Positions 8,387 to 16,358 of a DNA stretch of 64,000 bases are shown in pieces. Below the pieces are notes generated by a model. That model had not been told where the DNA came from, searched no databases, and was given only the letters and a program-made list of their open reading frames with translations. The DNA comes from Paracoccaceae bacterium (GTDB lineage: Bacteria > Pseudomonadota > Alphaproteobacteria > Rhodobacterales > Rhodobacteraceae), in assembly GCA_024742705.1 (NCBI GenBank), contig JANSXZ010000001.1, positions 186,001 to 250,000 on the forward strand, read 5' to 3'. Position 1 is the first letter of the stretch. Each line of letters opens with the position of its first letter. The translations under genes were made by a program, and so were the position numbers.

Positions 8387-8836
8387 ATGGGTTTGAATGT
8401 CTATCTTTCGGGTGAAATCCACACCGACTGGCGCGAGCAGATCGTGGCGGGTGCCGCCGGGCTGGACCTTGCGTTTTCTGGTCCGGTGACCGACCACGCG
8501 GCCAGCGACGATTGCGGTGTCGCGATTCTTGGTGCCGAAACCGACAAGTATTGGCACGATCACAAGGGGGCGATGGTGAACGCCATCCGCACCCGGCAGG
8601 GCATTGCCTCGGCGGATGTGGTCGTGGTGCGGTTCGGTGAAAAGTACAAGCAGTGGAACGCCGCATTCGACGCGGGCTATGCCGCGGCTTTGGGAAAATC
8701 GCTGATCGTGTTGCACGGCCCCGAACATCAGCATGCGCTGAAAGAGGTGGATGCGGCGGCTCTGGCGGTGGCCGAGGAGCCTGGCCAGGTGGTCGAGATC
8801 CTGCGCTATGTGCTGACCGGAACTTTGCCGGGATAG
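8387..8836 (+). CDS. YtoQ family protein
   Basis: The 149-residue protein begins MGLNVYLSGEIHTDWREQI and matches the small YtoQ family, whose biochemical role is not established. Segments such as VYLSGEIH, DVVVVRFGEKYKQWNAAFDAGYA and KSLIVLHG resemble a Rossmann-like nucleoside-deoxyribosyltransferase fold, an inference from pattern only. AGGAGG (8373-8378) lies eight bases before ATG 8387. It follows pheT by 43 bases on the same strand and may be co-transcribed. Confidence 0.8.
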   Translation: MGLNVYLSGEIHTDWREQIVAGAAGLDLAFSGPVTDHAASDDCGVAILGAETDKYWHDHKGAMVNAIRTRQGIASADVVVVRFGEKYKQWNAAFDAGYAAALGKSLIVLHGPEHQHALKEVDAAALAVAEEPGQVVEILRYVLTGTLPG

Positions 8837-8880
8837 GCGGGACGGCCGCTCGCGCTCTCCTGCGGAGTGCGCATCGCCCC

Positions 8881-8907
8881 GCCCGCCATCCCGCACCCTG
8901 GGCGGGC
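8881..8907. terminator. Hairpin between convergent ytoQ-like and GST genes
   Basis: A 7-bp stem, GCCCGCC (8881-8887) with GGCGGGC (8901-8907), sits in the 75-base gap between two convergent genes. There is no T-run, so termination is only inferred from position. Confidence 0.3.
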
Positions 8908-8911
8908 GCCG

Positions 8912-9610
8912 TCAGTCGCGCGCGGGAATGACCATTCCGCGCTGGACCGCGGGACGTGATTTGAACCGGTCGAGGTAGGCGACGAGGTTGCCGTGCCCGG
9001 CCCAGCCCACGGCATCGCGGGTGCCGTAGAATTCCAGAGCGCCCAGCCACGGCGCGATCGCGATATCAGCGACCGAATAGTCGCCGGCGATCCATTCCTG
9101 GCCTTCCAGCGCGCCTTCCAGAACCGCGAGCAGGCGTTTCGCTTCGCCCAGGTAGCGGTCGCGGGGGCGCGGATCCTCGATCTGGGCCCCGGCGAATTTG
9201 CAAAAGTATCCCATCTGGCCGAACATCGGGCCGAGCCCACCCATCTGGAACATCAGCCACTGCGTGATCCGGTGCCTGTCGGCGGAGGTCTGGCCGATCA
9301 GCCGGCCGCTTTTTTCAGCCAGGTAGAGCAGGATCGCGCCGCTCTCGAAGAGGCCGATGGCCATGCCGTCGGGGCCGTCGGGATCGATGATGGCGGGGAT
9401 CTTGTTGTTGGGGTTCAGCGACAGGAACTCGGTGCTCTTGACGTCTTCGTCGGACAGGGTGACCTTGTGTGCCTCATAGGGCAGACCGGTTTCCTCGAGC
9501 ATGATCGAGACCTTGACCCCGTTGGGTGTGGGAAACGAATAGAGTTGAATGCGGTCGGGATGTTGGGCCGGCCATTTGGCGGTGATCGGAAAGTCGGCGA
9601 GTGTGGACAT
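8912..9610 (-). CDS. Glutathione S-transferase, nu-class (YfcG/YghU-like)
   Basis: The 232-residue cytosolic protein has a thioredoxin-like N-terminal domain (LYSFPTPNGVKVSIMLEE, with the Thr/Asn pair typical of YfcG/YghU enzymes that bind two glutathiones) and an all-helical C-terminal domain with DYSVADIAIAPW. The family reduces disulfides with glutathione. ATG 9610 is chosen because AAAGG lies about eight bases upstream; an upstream in-frame Met would add MATKGRQ. It follows ald on the same strand, separated by 150 bases holding a large hairpin (9688-9750). Confidence 0.88.
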   Translation of the reverse strand: MSTLADFPITAKWPAQHPDRIQLYSFPTPNGVKVSIMLEETGLPYEAHKVTLSDEDVKSTEFLSLNPNNKIPAIIDPDGPDGMAIGLFESGAILLYLAEKSGRLIGQTSADRHRITQWLMFQMGGLGPMFGQMGYFCKFAGAQIEDPRPRDRYLGEAKRLLAVLEGALEGQEWIAGDYSVADIAIAPWLGALEFYGTRDAVGWAGHGNLVAYLDRFKSRPAVQRGMVIPARD

Positions 9611-9687
9611 CTGTCTGCCTTTCGTTGCCATGCCGGTTCGACCTAGTTTGGCTTTGCCGCGATACCAGAGGCGGGGCTGTTCGCAAG

Positions 9688-9750
9688 TGCGCGGGGCGCT
9701 GTGTGCGGCTGCACAAGCTGCATCTGTGCAACTGCAAGGCGCCCCGCGCA
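9688..9750 (-). terminator. Long nested inverted repeat 3' of ald
   Basis: A perfect 12-bp inverted repeat, TGCGCGGGGCGC (9688-9699) with GCGCCCCGCGCA (9739-9750), encloses 39 bases that contain a second stem TGTGC-GGCT-GCACA (9702-9715) and further TGCA-rich matches. It begins 10 bases after the ald stop codon. There is no T-run. It could be a rho-independent-like end, an mRNA stabiliser or part of a small RNA. Confidence 0.45.
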
Positions 9751-9760
9751 TCTGCCATCG

Positions 9761-10879
9761 TCAGCAGCGAACCGCCACTGCCGGCGATACCACGTCCATC
9801 CCCAGCGCCTTGCCGACGGCAAAATAGGTCAGTTTCCCGGCGTGCACGTTCAGTCCGTTCAGCAGATGCGGATCGTCCCGGCACGCCTGGCGCCAGCCCT
9901 TGTCGGCCAGGGCCAACATGAAGGGCATGGTCGCGTTGCCCAACGCGATTGTCGACGTGCGGGCCACGGCGCCGGGCATGTTTGCCACGCAGTAGTGCAT
10001 GATGCCGTCGACCTCGTAGATCGGATCCTGATGAGTGGTCGCGCGCGAGCTTTCGAAGCAGCCGCCCTGATCGATGGCGACATCGACGATCACCGCGCCC
10101 GGCTTCATCGTTGACAACTGCGCGCGGCTGACCAGCTTGGGTGCCGCGGCGCCGGGGATCAGCACCGCGCCGATGACCATATCCGCCCCGGCCACCAGTT
10201 CCGCGGTGTTTCCGGCACTTGCAAACCGGGTGCTGAACAGCCCGCCGAACACATCGTCGAGATAGCGCATCCGCGGCAACGACCGGTCCAGAACCGTCAC
10301 ATCCGCGCCCATACCCGCGGCGATGCGCGCCGCATGGGTGCCAACCACGCCGCCGCCGATCACCGCGACCCGCGCGGGCCCGACACCGGGCACGCCGCCC
10401 AGCAACACACCGCGCCCGCCATTGGCCTTTTGCAGCGTCCAGGCCCCGACCTGCGGTGCCAGGCGCCCGGCCACTTCGGACATCGGCGCCAGCAGCGGCA
10501 GACCGCCCTGTGCGTCGGTCACGGTTTCATAGGCGATGGCGGTGCACCCCGAAGCCAGCAGATCATGCGTCTGTTCGGGGTCGGGCGCGAGGTGCAGATA
10601 TGTGAACAGCACCTGGCCTTCGCGCAGCATTGCGCGTTCTGCGGCTTGCGGCTCTTTCACCTTCACGATCATGTCGGCGCCGGCAAAGATTTCGCGGGCG
10701 GTTTCGAGCATCCGCGCACCGGCATCCCGGTAGGCCGCATCGTCAAACCCGGCCCCCGCGCCGGCGCCGGTTTCGATCCAAACCTCATGGCCATGCGCGA
10801 TGACTTCGCGCGCGGCGTTGGGTGTCAGGCCAACGCGGAATTCCTGCGGTTTGATTTCCCTGGGGCAGCCGATGATCAT
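9761..10879 (-). CDS. ald: Alanine dehydrogenase
   Basis: The 372-residue protein converts L-alanine to pyruvate and ammonia with NAD+. It has the family length, the start [10 protein letters not shown], catalytic residues Arg15, Lys75 and His96, and the nucleotide-binding segment [28 protein letters not shown] lies at 10888-10893 before ATG 10879. The divergent neighbour is an Lrp/AsnC regulator, an arrangement commonly linked to alanine-responsive control of ald. Confidence 0.96.
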   Translation of the reverse strand: MIIGCPREIKPQEFRVGLTPNAAREVIAHGHEVWIETGAGAGAGFDDAAYRDAGARMLETAREIFAGADMIVKVKEPQAAERAMLREGQVLFTYLHLAPDPEQTHDLLASGCTAIAYETVTDAQGGLPLLAPMSEVAGRLAPQVGAWTLQKANGGRGVLLGGVPGVGPARVAVIGGGVVGTHAARIAAGMGADVTVLDRSLPRMRYLDDVFGGLFSTRFASAGNTAELVAGADMVIGAVLIPGAAAPKLVSRAQLSTMKPGAVIVDVAIDQGGCFESSRATTHQDPIYEVDGIMHYCVANMPGAVARTSTIALGNATMPFMLALADKGWRQACRDDPHLLNGLNVHAGKLTYFAVGKALGMDVVSPAVAVRC

Positions 10880-10962
10880 GTCCTGTTCTCCTTGTGGACT
10901 TGCCCGATCATGCCGTGAATCGGTTGCAATTTCCGTGAAATAACGGGTCGCCGCGGGCGGTG

Positions 10963-10999
10963 TTCTTCGAATAAACTGCGCGGAACCGACCATTCTTCG
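10963..10999. promoter_or_regulatory. Possible Lrp operator half-sites between ald and its regulator
   Basis: TTCTTCG occurs at 10963-10969 and again at 10993-10999, exactly 30 bases apart (about three helical turns), in the 136-base divergent region. Lrp-family octamers often bind several phased sites. The assignment is weak and rests on spacing and location. Confidence 0.25.
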
Positions 11000-11015
11000 C
11001 AAAGGTCTTGCGCAT

Positions 11016-11474
11016 ATGATACTCGACTCGACCGACCGCCGCCTTCTGGCGGCTTTGCAGCGCCGCGGCAGGATGTCGAACGCGGAACTCTCCGAGACTG
11101 TCAACCTGTCGCCCTCGGCCTGCCATCGCCGTGTGCAGCGGCTGGAATCCGAAGGCTACATCCAGAATTATGTCGCGCTGCTGAACGCGCGCAAGCTGGG
11201 CATGCCGACCACTGTTTTCGTCGAGATCACGTTGCAGGGCCAGGCCGACGAGGTTCTGGAGGCCTTTGAAAAGGCCGTGGCTCTGATACCGGACGTTCTG
11301 GAATGCCACCTTATGGCCGGAAGCGCCGATTACATCCTGAAGGTGGTGGCCGAAGACACCGAGGACTTCGCCCGCATCCATCGGCAGCATCTGGCCCGCT
11401 TGCCGGGTGTGGCGCAGATGCAATCGAGCTTTGCCCTGCGCACCGTGTTCAAGACGACCGCCTTGCCGGTGTGA
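11016..11474 (+). CDS. Lrp/AsnC family transcriptional regulator
   Basis: The 152-residue protein has an N-terminal winged helix (about 1-60, with LSPSACHRRVQRLESEGYI as the recognition part) and a C-terminal RAM ligand-binding domain (about 65-145). It is divergent from ald, so it most likely controls ald in response to an amino acid, probably alanine, by analogy with AldR/Lrp regulators. The ligand is inferred from context, not from residues. Confidence 0.93.
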   Translation: MILDSTDRRLLAALQRRGRMSNAELSETVNLSPSACHRRVQRLESEGYIQNYVALLNARKLGMPTTVFVEITLQGQADEVLEAFEKAVALIPDVLECHLMAGSADYILKVVAEDTEDFARIHRQHLARLPGVAQMQSSFALRTVFKTTALPV

Positions 11475-11483
11475 TCCGGCGGC

Positions 11484-12245
11484 TCAGGCCATGGTGACGG
11501 GCAGACCGCCGATGCCGTCGATCAACACTTCCACCACCTGTCCGGCCTTCACCGGGCGCGCGCCCAGCGACGTGCCGCAGGCGATCACATCGCCTGGCTC
11601 CAGTGTCATGTCCTGCGACAGAAGGCGCACGATTTCGGGTGGCGAAAGGATCATGTCCGAGGCGGGATAGGACTGACGCTCGCGTCCGTCGACGGTGACA
11701 CGCACCGTCAGGTCGCGCCAATCCAGACCGGTCGCGATTACCGGGCCGATCACGCCGAAATTGTCGAAACCCTTGGCGCGGGTCCATTGCGGGAAGGTTT
11801 CATCGGCGAACAGGATGTCGAGCGCGGTGAAATCATGCACGCAGGTATAGCCGAAAATCGCCGCCTCGGCGGTTTCGGGCGTGGCGTCGCGGCATGTGGC
11901 ACCGATCGCGATCCCCAGTTCACCCTCAAAGATCACCCGGCGCGATGCCGCCGGAATCGCCACCGTTGCCTGCGGTCCGGCCAGCGCGGTGCCCGGCTTG
12001 AGAAAGAACAGCGGATGCGCCGGCGCGCTCAGCCCGTTGCGTTCGGCGCTGGCGTGGAAGTTGTTCCAAAGTCCGACGAACTTGCCCGGCACGCAGGGCG
12101 GCAAAAGGTGCACCTGTTCCAGCGCAACCGGATCACCGGCGGGCGTGTCCGATCCGAGGGCGGCGCGCGGATGGAAGGCGCCGGCGTCCACGACACCCGT
12201 CTGCGTCGCGCCCGAGGCGGTGCGTACCCTTGCCCAATGTGTCAT
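11484..12245 (-). CDS. Fumarylacetoacetate hydrolase family protein
   Basis: The 253-residue cytosolic protein has the FAH C-terminal fold, with metal ligands in FEGELGIAIG and DFTALD and the CGTSLG motif near the end. Family members hydrolyse or decarboxylate acylpyruvate-type or 2-hydroxy-dienedioate substrates; which one cannot be told here. Its 3' end lies nine bases from the convergent Lrp gene. Its neighbour across a divergent gap is a GMC oxidoreductase, so a joint catabolic role is possible but unproven. Confidence 0.87.
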   Translation of the reverse strand: MTHWARVRTASGATQTGVVDAGAFHPRAALGSDTPAGDPVALEQVHLLPPCVPGKFVGLWNNFHASAERNGLSAPAHPLFFLKPGTALAGPQATVAIPAASRRVIFEGELGIAIGATCRDATPETAEAAIFGYTCVHDFTALDILFADETFPQWTRAKGFDNFGVIGPVIATGLDWRDLTVRVTVDGRERQSYPASDMILSPPEIVRLLSQDMTLEPGDVIACGTSLGARPVKAGQVVEVLIDGIGGLPVTMA

Positions 12246-12378
12246 GCGCTGTCCTCCCGTTGCGCGGCTTCCGGCTTTGGCCGGACCGCCATCCTAATCG
12301 CTGCCGCCGCGCTTGCCTAGCCCGCGCCGCCGGCAATCCGCGCTTGCGCCCGGCGGGCTTCTGCGGAACTCTGCGCCC

Positions 12379-13962
12379 ATGGAATGGGATTACATCATCG
12401 TGGGTGCCGGCAGCGCCGGCTGCGTTTTGGCCAACCGTCTCAGCGGGGCAGGGCACCGGGTGCTGCTGCTCGAGGCCGGCGGTCGCGACAATTATCACTG
12501 GGTGCACATCCCGATGGGGTATCTCTATTGCATCGGTAACCCGCGCACCGACTGGATGTACCGCACCACAGCCGAACCGGGCCTGAACGGCCGCAGCCTG
12601 CTGTACCCGCGCGGCAGGATCCTGGGTGGATGTTCGTCCATAAACGGCATGTTGTATCTGCGCGGGCAGGCGGCCGATTATGACGGCTGGCGCCAGCGCG
12701 GCCTGCCGGGCTGGGGTTGGGACGATGTCCTGCCCTATTTCCGCAAGTCCGAGGATTACGTCGACGGCGCGTCCGACATGCACGGCGCGGGCGGCGAATG
12801 GCGCGTCGAAAACCAGCGGCTGCATTGGGACGTACTGGATCACTGGCGCGACGCGGCCCAGGCATGGGGCCTCGAACCCGTCACCGATTTCAACACCGGC
12901 GACAACGAAGGCGTCGGCTATTTCCGGGTCAACCAGCGCAACGGCTGGCGCATGAATACGGCGCGGGCCTTCCTGCGCAGCGCCACCGGCCCGCGCCTGA
13001 AGGTCGAAACCGGTGCCTTCACCCGGCGTGTCCTGATCGCCGACGGCCGCGCCACCGGTGTGGAATACGACCACGCCGGACAGCGCCGCACCGCGCACGC
13101 CGGCGCCGAGGTGATCCTCAGCGCCGGAGCGATCAACAGTCCCAAGATCCTGCAACTGTCCGGGCTTGGCCCCGGTGCGCTCCTGCGCGAGCATGGCATC
13201 GAGGTGATCCGTGACATCGGAGGCATCGGTGCGCATCTGCAAGACCATCTGCAATTACGCTGCGCATGGCGGCTGACCGGGGCGAAAACGCTCAATACCA
13301 TGGCCAACTCGCTCTCCGGCAAGCTGCGCATCGGCCTCGAATACCTGGTCTCGCGCAGTGGCCCGATGTCGATGTCGCCCAGCCAGCTCGGCGCCTTTTC
13401 CCGGTCGCGCCCCGGCCTCGCCTCCGCCGACCTCGAATACCACGTCCAGCCGCTTTCGCTGGATGCCTTCGGCCAGCCGCTGCATGCGTTTCCGGCGATC
13501 ACCGCCAGCGTCTGCCACCTGCGCCCCGAAAGCCGCGGCAGCGTTCGCATCGCATCGCCCGATCCCGCCGTGCCGCCCAGCATCTCGCCGAACTACCTGT
13601 CCACGGAAGGCGATCGCCAGGTTGCGATCGCGGCCATCCGCCAGGCCCGCGCCATCATGGCCCAGCCGCCGATGCAACGCTACACCCCGGAAGAGATCAA
13701 GCCCGGCGCCGATGCCGTCACCGATGACGATCTGCGCCGCGCCGCCGCGGAAATCGGCACGACCATCTTCCATCCCACCTGCACCGTGCGCATGGGTGAC
13801 CAGACCGCGCCGCTCGATGCATCGATGCGCCTGCGTGGCATCGATGCACTGCGCGTGGTCGACGCCTCGGCGATGCCCGCCATCACCAGCGGCAACACGA
13901 ACGCCCCAACCATCATGATGGCCGAAAAAGCCGCCGACATGATCCTCGCCAGTGCTGGCTGA
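12379..13962 (+). CDS. GMC-family FAD oxidoreductase (choline-dehydrogenase-like)
   Basis: The 527-residue flavoprotein has the dinucleotide-binding GAGSAG (residues 9-14), GMC signature 1 (PRGRILGGCSSINGMLYLRG), signature 2 (GAINSPKILQLSGLGP) and the C-terminal HPTCTVRMG with NTNAPTIMMAEKAA. Such enzymes oxidise alcohols; the choline/alcohol dehydrogenase subgroup is the closest by look. ATG 12379 is chosen over an upstream in-frame start because the family begins directly before the FAD motif. It is divergent from the FAH-family gene, and there is no betaine aldehyde dehydrogenase nearby, so a specific choline role is doubtful. Confidence 0.88.
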   Translation: MEWDYIIVGAGSAGCVLANRLSGAGHRVLLLEAGGRDNYHWVHIPMGYLYCIGNPRTDWMYRTTAEPGLNGRSLLYPRGRILGGCSSINGMLYLRGQAADYDGWRQRGLPGWGWDDVLPYFRKSEDYVDGASDMHGAGGEWRVENQRLHWDVLDHWRDAAQAWGLEPVTDFNTGDNEGVGYFRVNQRNGWRMNTARAFLRSATGPRLKVETGAFTRRVLIADGRATGVEYDHAGQRRTAHAGAEVILSAGAINSPKILQLSGLGPGALLREHGIEVIRDIGGIGAHLQDHLQLRCAWRLTGAKTLNTMANSLSGKLRIGLEYLVSRSGPMSMSPSQLGAFSRSRPGLASADLEYHVQPLSLDAFGQPLHAFPAITASVCHLRPESRGSVRIASPDPAVPPSISPNYLSTEGDRQVAIAAIRQARAIMAQPPMQRYTPEEIKPGADAVTDDDLRRAAAEIGTTIFHPTCTVRMGDQTAPLDASMRLRGIDALRVVDASAMPAITSGNTNAPTIMMAEKAADMILASAG

Positions 13963-13973
13963 AACCGGCCCCG

Positions 13974-14032
13974 CTTCATCTTGCCCGATAAACTCCCGCC
14001 GGAGGCACGGGTTTTCCGCCCGGAAAACCCGT
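13974..14032 (-). repeat. Dispersed intergenic element, copy 3, with adjoining perfect palindrome
   Basis: On the minus strand, 14006-13974 reads GCCTCCGGCGGGAGTTTATC followed by GGGCAAGATGAAG, nearly identical to copy 2. Directly beside it, ACGGGTTTTCCG (14007-14018) and CGGAAAACCCGT (14021-14032) form a perfect 12-bp inverted repeat. The block lies between convergent GMC and rpsU genes, 11 bases after the GMC stop codon. Confidence 0.6.
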
Positions 14033-14062
14033 CGGCCCGAACCTTGCGCTACCTGCGGTGCC

Positions 14063-14097
14063 AAAGAAAAACCCCCGGACCGGCAGGCCGCGGGGGT
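14063..14097 (-). terminator. Intrinsic terminator of rpsU
   Basis: On the minus strand, ACCCCCG (14097-14091) pairs with CGGGGGT (14077-14071) and is followed by TTTTCTTT. Stem, loop and U-run form a classical rho-independent terminator 34 bases after the rpsU stop codon. Confidence 0.85.
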
Positions 14098-14130
14098 CGC
14101 TTTTCGCGTGTCGCATGTCGGCGCGATGGA

Positions 14131-14337
14131 TTACATCATGCCTTCGCGCTGGGCTTTCTTGCGCGCCAGTTTCCGGGCACGGCGAATCGCCTCGGCCTTT
14201 TCGCGCGCCTTCTTTTCAGAGGGCTTCTCGAAATGCTGCTTCAGCTTCATTTCACGGAAAACGCCTTCGCGCTGCAGCTTTTTCTTCAGGGCACGGAGCG
14301 CCTGATCGACATTGTTGTCGCGAACACTAACCTGCAT
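14131..14337 (-). CDS. rpsU: 30S ribosomal protein S21
   Basis: The 68-residue basic protein ([20 protein letters not shown]) has normal S21 length and sequence. S21 sits near the mRNA exit and anti-Shine-Dalgarno region of the small subunit. AGAAAGGTGG lies before the start. It is a single-gene unit with its own terminator (14063-14097) and a candidate promoter (14390-14418). The 5' leader contains the perfect palindrome TGCAAT-GA-ATTGCA (14367-14380). Confidence 0.97.
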   Translation of the reverse strand: MQVSVRDNNVDQALRALKKKLQREGVFREMKLKQHFEKPSEKKAREKAEAIRRARKLARKKAQREGMM

Positions 14338-14366
14338 GTGGTTTTCACCACCTTTCTAAGTTGAGT

Positions 14367-14380
14367 TGCAATGAATTGCA
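14367..14380. promoter_or_regulatory. Perfect palindrome in the rpsU leader
   Basis: TGCAAT (14367-14372), GA, ATTGCA (14375-14380) form a perfect dyad between the candidate -10 hexamer and the rpsU start codon. It could bind a dimeric regulator near the transcription start or form a small RNA hairpin. No known regulator can be named. Confidence 0.3.
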
Positions 14381-14389
14381 GGAGCGTGG

Positions 14390-14418
14390 TGCATACCAAG
14401 GCTTTCGGCTTTTGTCTA
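14390..14418 (-). promoter_or_regulatory. Candidate promoter of rpsU
   Basis: On the minus strand TAGACA (14418-14413) is followed after 17 bases by TATGCA (14395-14390). The -35 hexamer matches the consensus at five of six positions, the -10 at three. It lies about 50 bases before rpsU. Confidence 0.4.
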
Positions 14419-14472
14419 TGGGGTGTTGCTGTAGAGTGATCCCGCCGGGCAAGGAGCGACTGCGAAACGAAT

Positions 14473-15519
14473 ATGGGCGAACTGCTGATCTACGGCGCCT
14501 ACGGCTATACCGGGCGCCTGATCGCCGAACAGGCGGTCGCGCGCGGGCTGCGCCCGGTGCTGGCCGGGCGCGATCCGGTGCGGCTGGGCGCGCTGGCCCG
14601 CGCGCTGGACTGCCCGGCGGTGGCGATGTCGCTGACCGATGGTGAAAGCCTGCGCGCGGCGCTGGCCTCTGCGGATGCGGTGCTGCACTGCGCCGGACCC
14701 TTTGCCGATACCGTCGTGCCGATGCTGGCGGCCTGTCTGGAAACCCGCACTCATTATCTCGACATTACCGGAGAAACCGATGTTCTGCTGGCTTGCGCGG
14801 CGCTTGGGCGGCAGGCCGAACCGCTGGGTGTGATGGTGATGCCCGGAACCGGCTTCGACGTGGTCCCCACCGATGCGATGGCCGCGCTGCTGGCACGCCG
14901 GCTGCCCGATGCGAACAGTCTGCGTCTGGCCTTTCGCGGTATCGGCACGGCTTCGCGCGGTACGATGCGAACCGGGGTGCGCCAGTTGGCACGCCCGACG
15001 ATGGCCCGCAAGAACGGCGTGTTGCGGATGCTCGACCGTCCGGACCTCGCGCGGGTCGATTTCGGCAATGGCCCGCAACGGGTGCGCCCGATCAACTGGG
15101 GCGATCTTGTCACCGCCTGGACGACAACCGGAGTGCCCGACATCGAAGTCTATTTCGCACCCTCGGACGAGGCCGCGCGGCTTCTCGATCTGCCGTGGTG
15201 GATGCGTCGCCTGCTCAGCAGCCGAATGGGCCGCGGCCTGATCGAGCGGCGGTTGGCGCGTGGCCCCGAAGGCCCGGATGCGCGGATGCGCGCCGAAGGT
15301 ACGGCCGAAGTCTGGGGTGAAATGCGCAACGCCGAAGGCGGCCGGGTGGCGCTGCGCATGACCACCGCCGAACCCTATCGCCTCACCGCGCTCAGTGCGG
15401 TCGAGATCGCGATCCGGGTGCTGGACGGGCAGATCGGTTCGGGTTTTCGGACGCCGGCGGGGTTCTTCGGGCCGGAACTGGCCCTCGGGCTGGACGGCAC
15501 CGTGCTGCATGAGGACTGA
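14473..15519 (+). CDS. Saccharopine-dehydrogenase-like NAD(P)-binding protein
   Basis: The 348-residue protein starts with a Rossmann motif (LLIYGAYGYTGRLIAEQA) and continues with HYLDITGE and PGTGFDVVPTDAMA, typical of the saccharopine dehydrogenase-like/trans-acting enoyl reductase group. The true substrate is unknown, and lysine metabolism is not implied by the name. It is transcribed divergently from rpsU and precedes COQ9 by 73 bases on the same strand. Confidence 0.8.
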   Translation: MGELLIYGAYGYTGRLIAEQAVARGLRPVLAGRDPVRLGALARALDCPAVAMSLTDGESLRAALASADAVLHCAGPFADTVVPMLAACLETRTHYLDITGETDVLLACAALGRQAEPLGVMVMPGTGFDVVPTDAMAALLARRLPDANSLRLAFRGIGTASRGTMRTGVRQLARPTMARKNGVLRMLDRPDLARVDFGNGPQRVRPINWGDLVTAWTTTGVPDIEVYFAPSDEAARLLDLPWWMRRLLSSRMGRGLIERRLARGPEGPDARMRAEGTAEVWGEMRNAEGGRVALRMTTAEPYRLTALSAVEIAIRVLDGQIGSGFRTPAGFFGPELALGLDGTVLHED

Positions 15520-15592
15520 TGCGCGAACTGGTCTTTTCGCCGGCGGCGCTTAGATACTGTCGCAACAATCCATAGCCAAAGGGATTCATGGC

Positions 15593-16294
15593 ATGACGAC
15601 CGGATACGAAGACACCGTCGAACGGCTTCTGGACGCGGCGCTGATGCATGTGCCGTTCGATGGCTGGTCCGAGGCGACGTTCCGCGCCGCCGTGGCCGAC
15701 ACCGGCCTCGACGCCACCGTGGCGCGCGCGGCCTGTCCGCGTGGTGCCGTCGATCTGGCGCTGGCGTTTCATGCGCGTGGCGATGCGATGATGCTCGAAC
15801 GTCTCGCAGCCGAGGATCTTTCGGCCCTGAAATTCCGTGAACGGGTTGCCGCGGCGGTGCGCTATCGTCTGGAAGCGGTCGAAGACAAGGAAGCGGTGCG
15901 CCGGGGCACCACGTTGTTCGCGCTGCCGCACCATGCCGCCGATGGTGCCGCCGCGATCTGGGGCACCGCCGACAAGATCTGGACCGCGCTGGGCGACACG
16001 TCGGAAGACGTGAACTGGTACACCAAGCGCGCGACGCTTTCGGCGGTCTATTCGTCCACCGTGCTCTATTGGCTGGGCGACGACAGCCTGGGCCATCAGG
16101 CGACATGGTCGTTTCTGGACCGGCGTATCGAAAACGTGATGCAGTTCGAGAAACTGAAGGCGGCGGTCAACGAAAACCCGATCCTTCGGCCGTTCATGGC
16201 TGGCCCGAACTGGCTGGCGGGCCGCATCCGCAAGCCGTCGGATAACGCGCGCCGCGGGATGCCGGGGTTTTTCGGCGCCCGCGACGCCGGCTGA
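15593..16294 (+). CDS. COQ9 family ubiquinone biosynthesis protein
   Basis: The 233-residue protein has the two halves of COQ9: a TetR-like helical N-terminal part and the lipid-binding C-terminal segment (ATWSFLDRRIENVMQFEK). COQ9 binds isoprenoid quinone intermediates and presents them to COQ7-type hydroxylases at the membrane surface. AAAGGGA lies 10-20 bases before ATG 15593. It is followed by two NAD(P)H:quinone oxidoreductase paralogues, giving a quinone-themed stretch. Confidence 0.92.
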   Translation: MTTGYEDTVERLLDAALMHVPFDGWSEATFRAAVADTGLDATVARAACPRGAVDLALAFHARGDAMMLERLAAEDLSALKFRERVAAAVRYRLEAVEDKEAVRRGTTLFALPHHAADGAAAIWGTADKIWTALGDTSEDVNWYTKRATLSAVYSSTVLYWLGDDSLGHQATWSFLDRRIENVMQFEKLKAAVNENPILRPFMAGPNWLAGRIRKPSDNARRGMPGFFGARDAG

Positions 16295-16358
16295 TCGCGC
16301 CATTGCGCCCGGCCTGAGGATCGGCGAAGGTCGCGCCGATTGAACAGGGAGGCGACAA

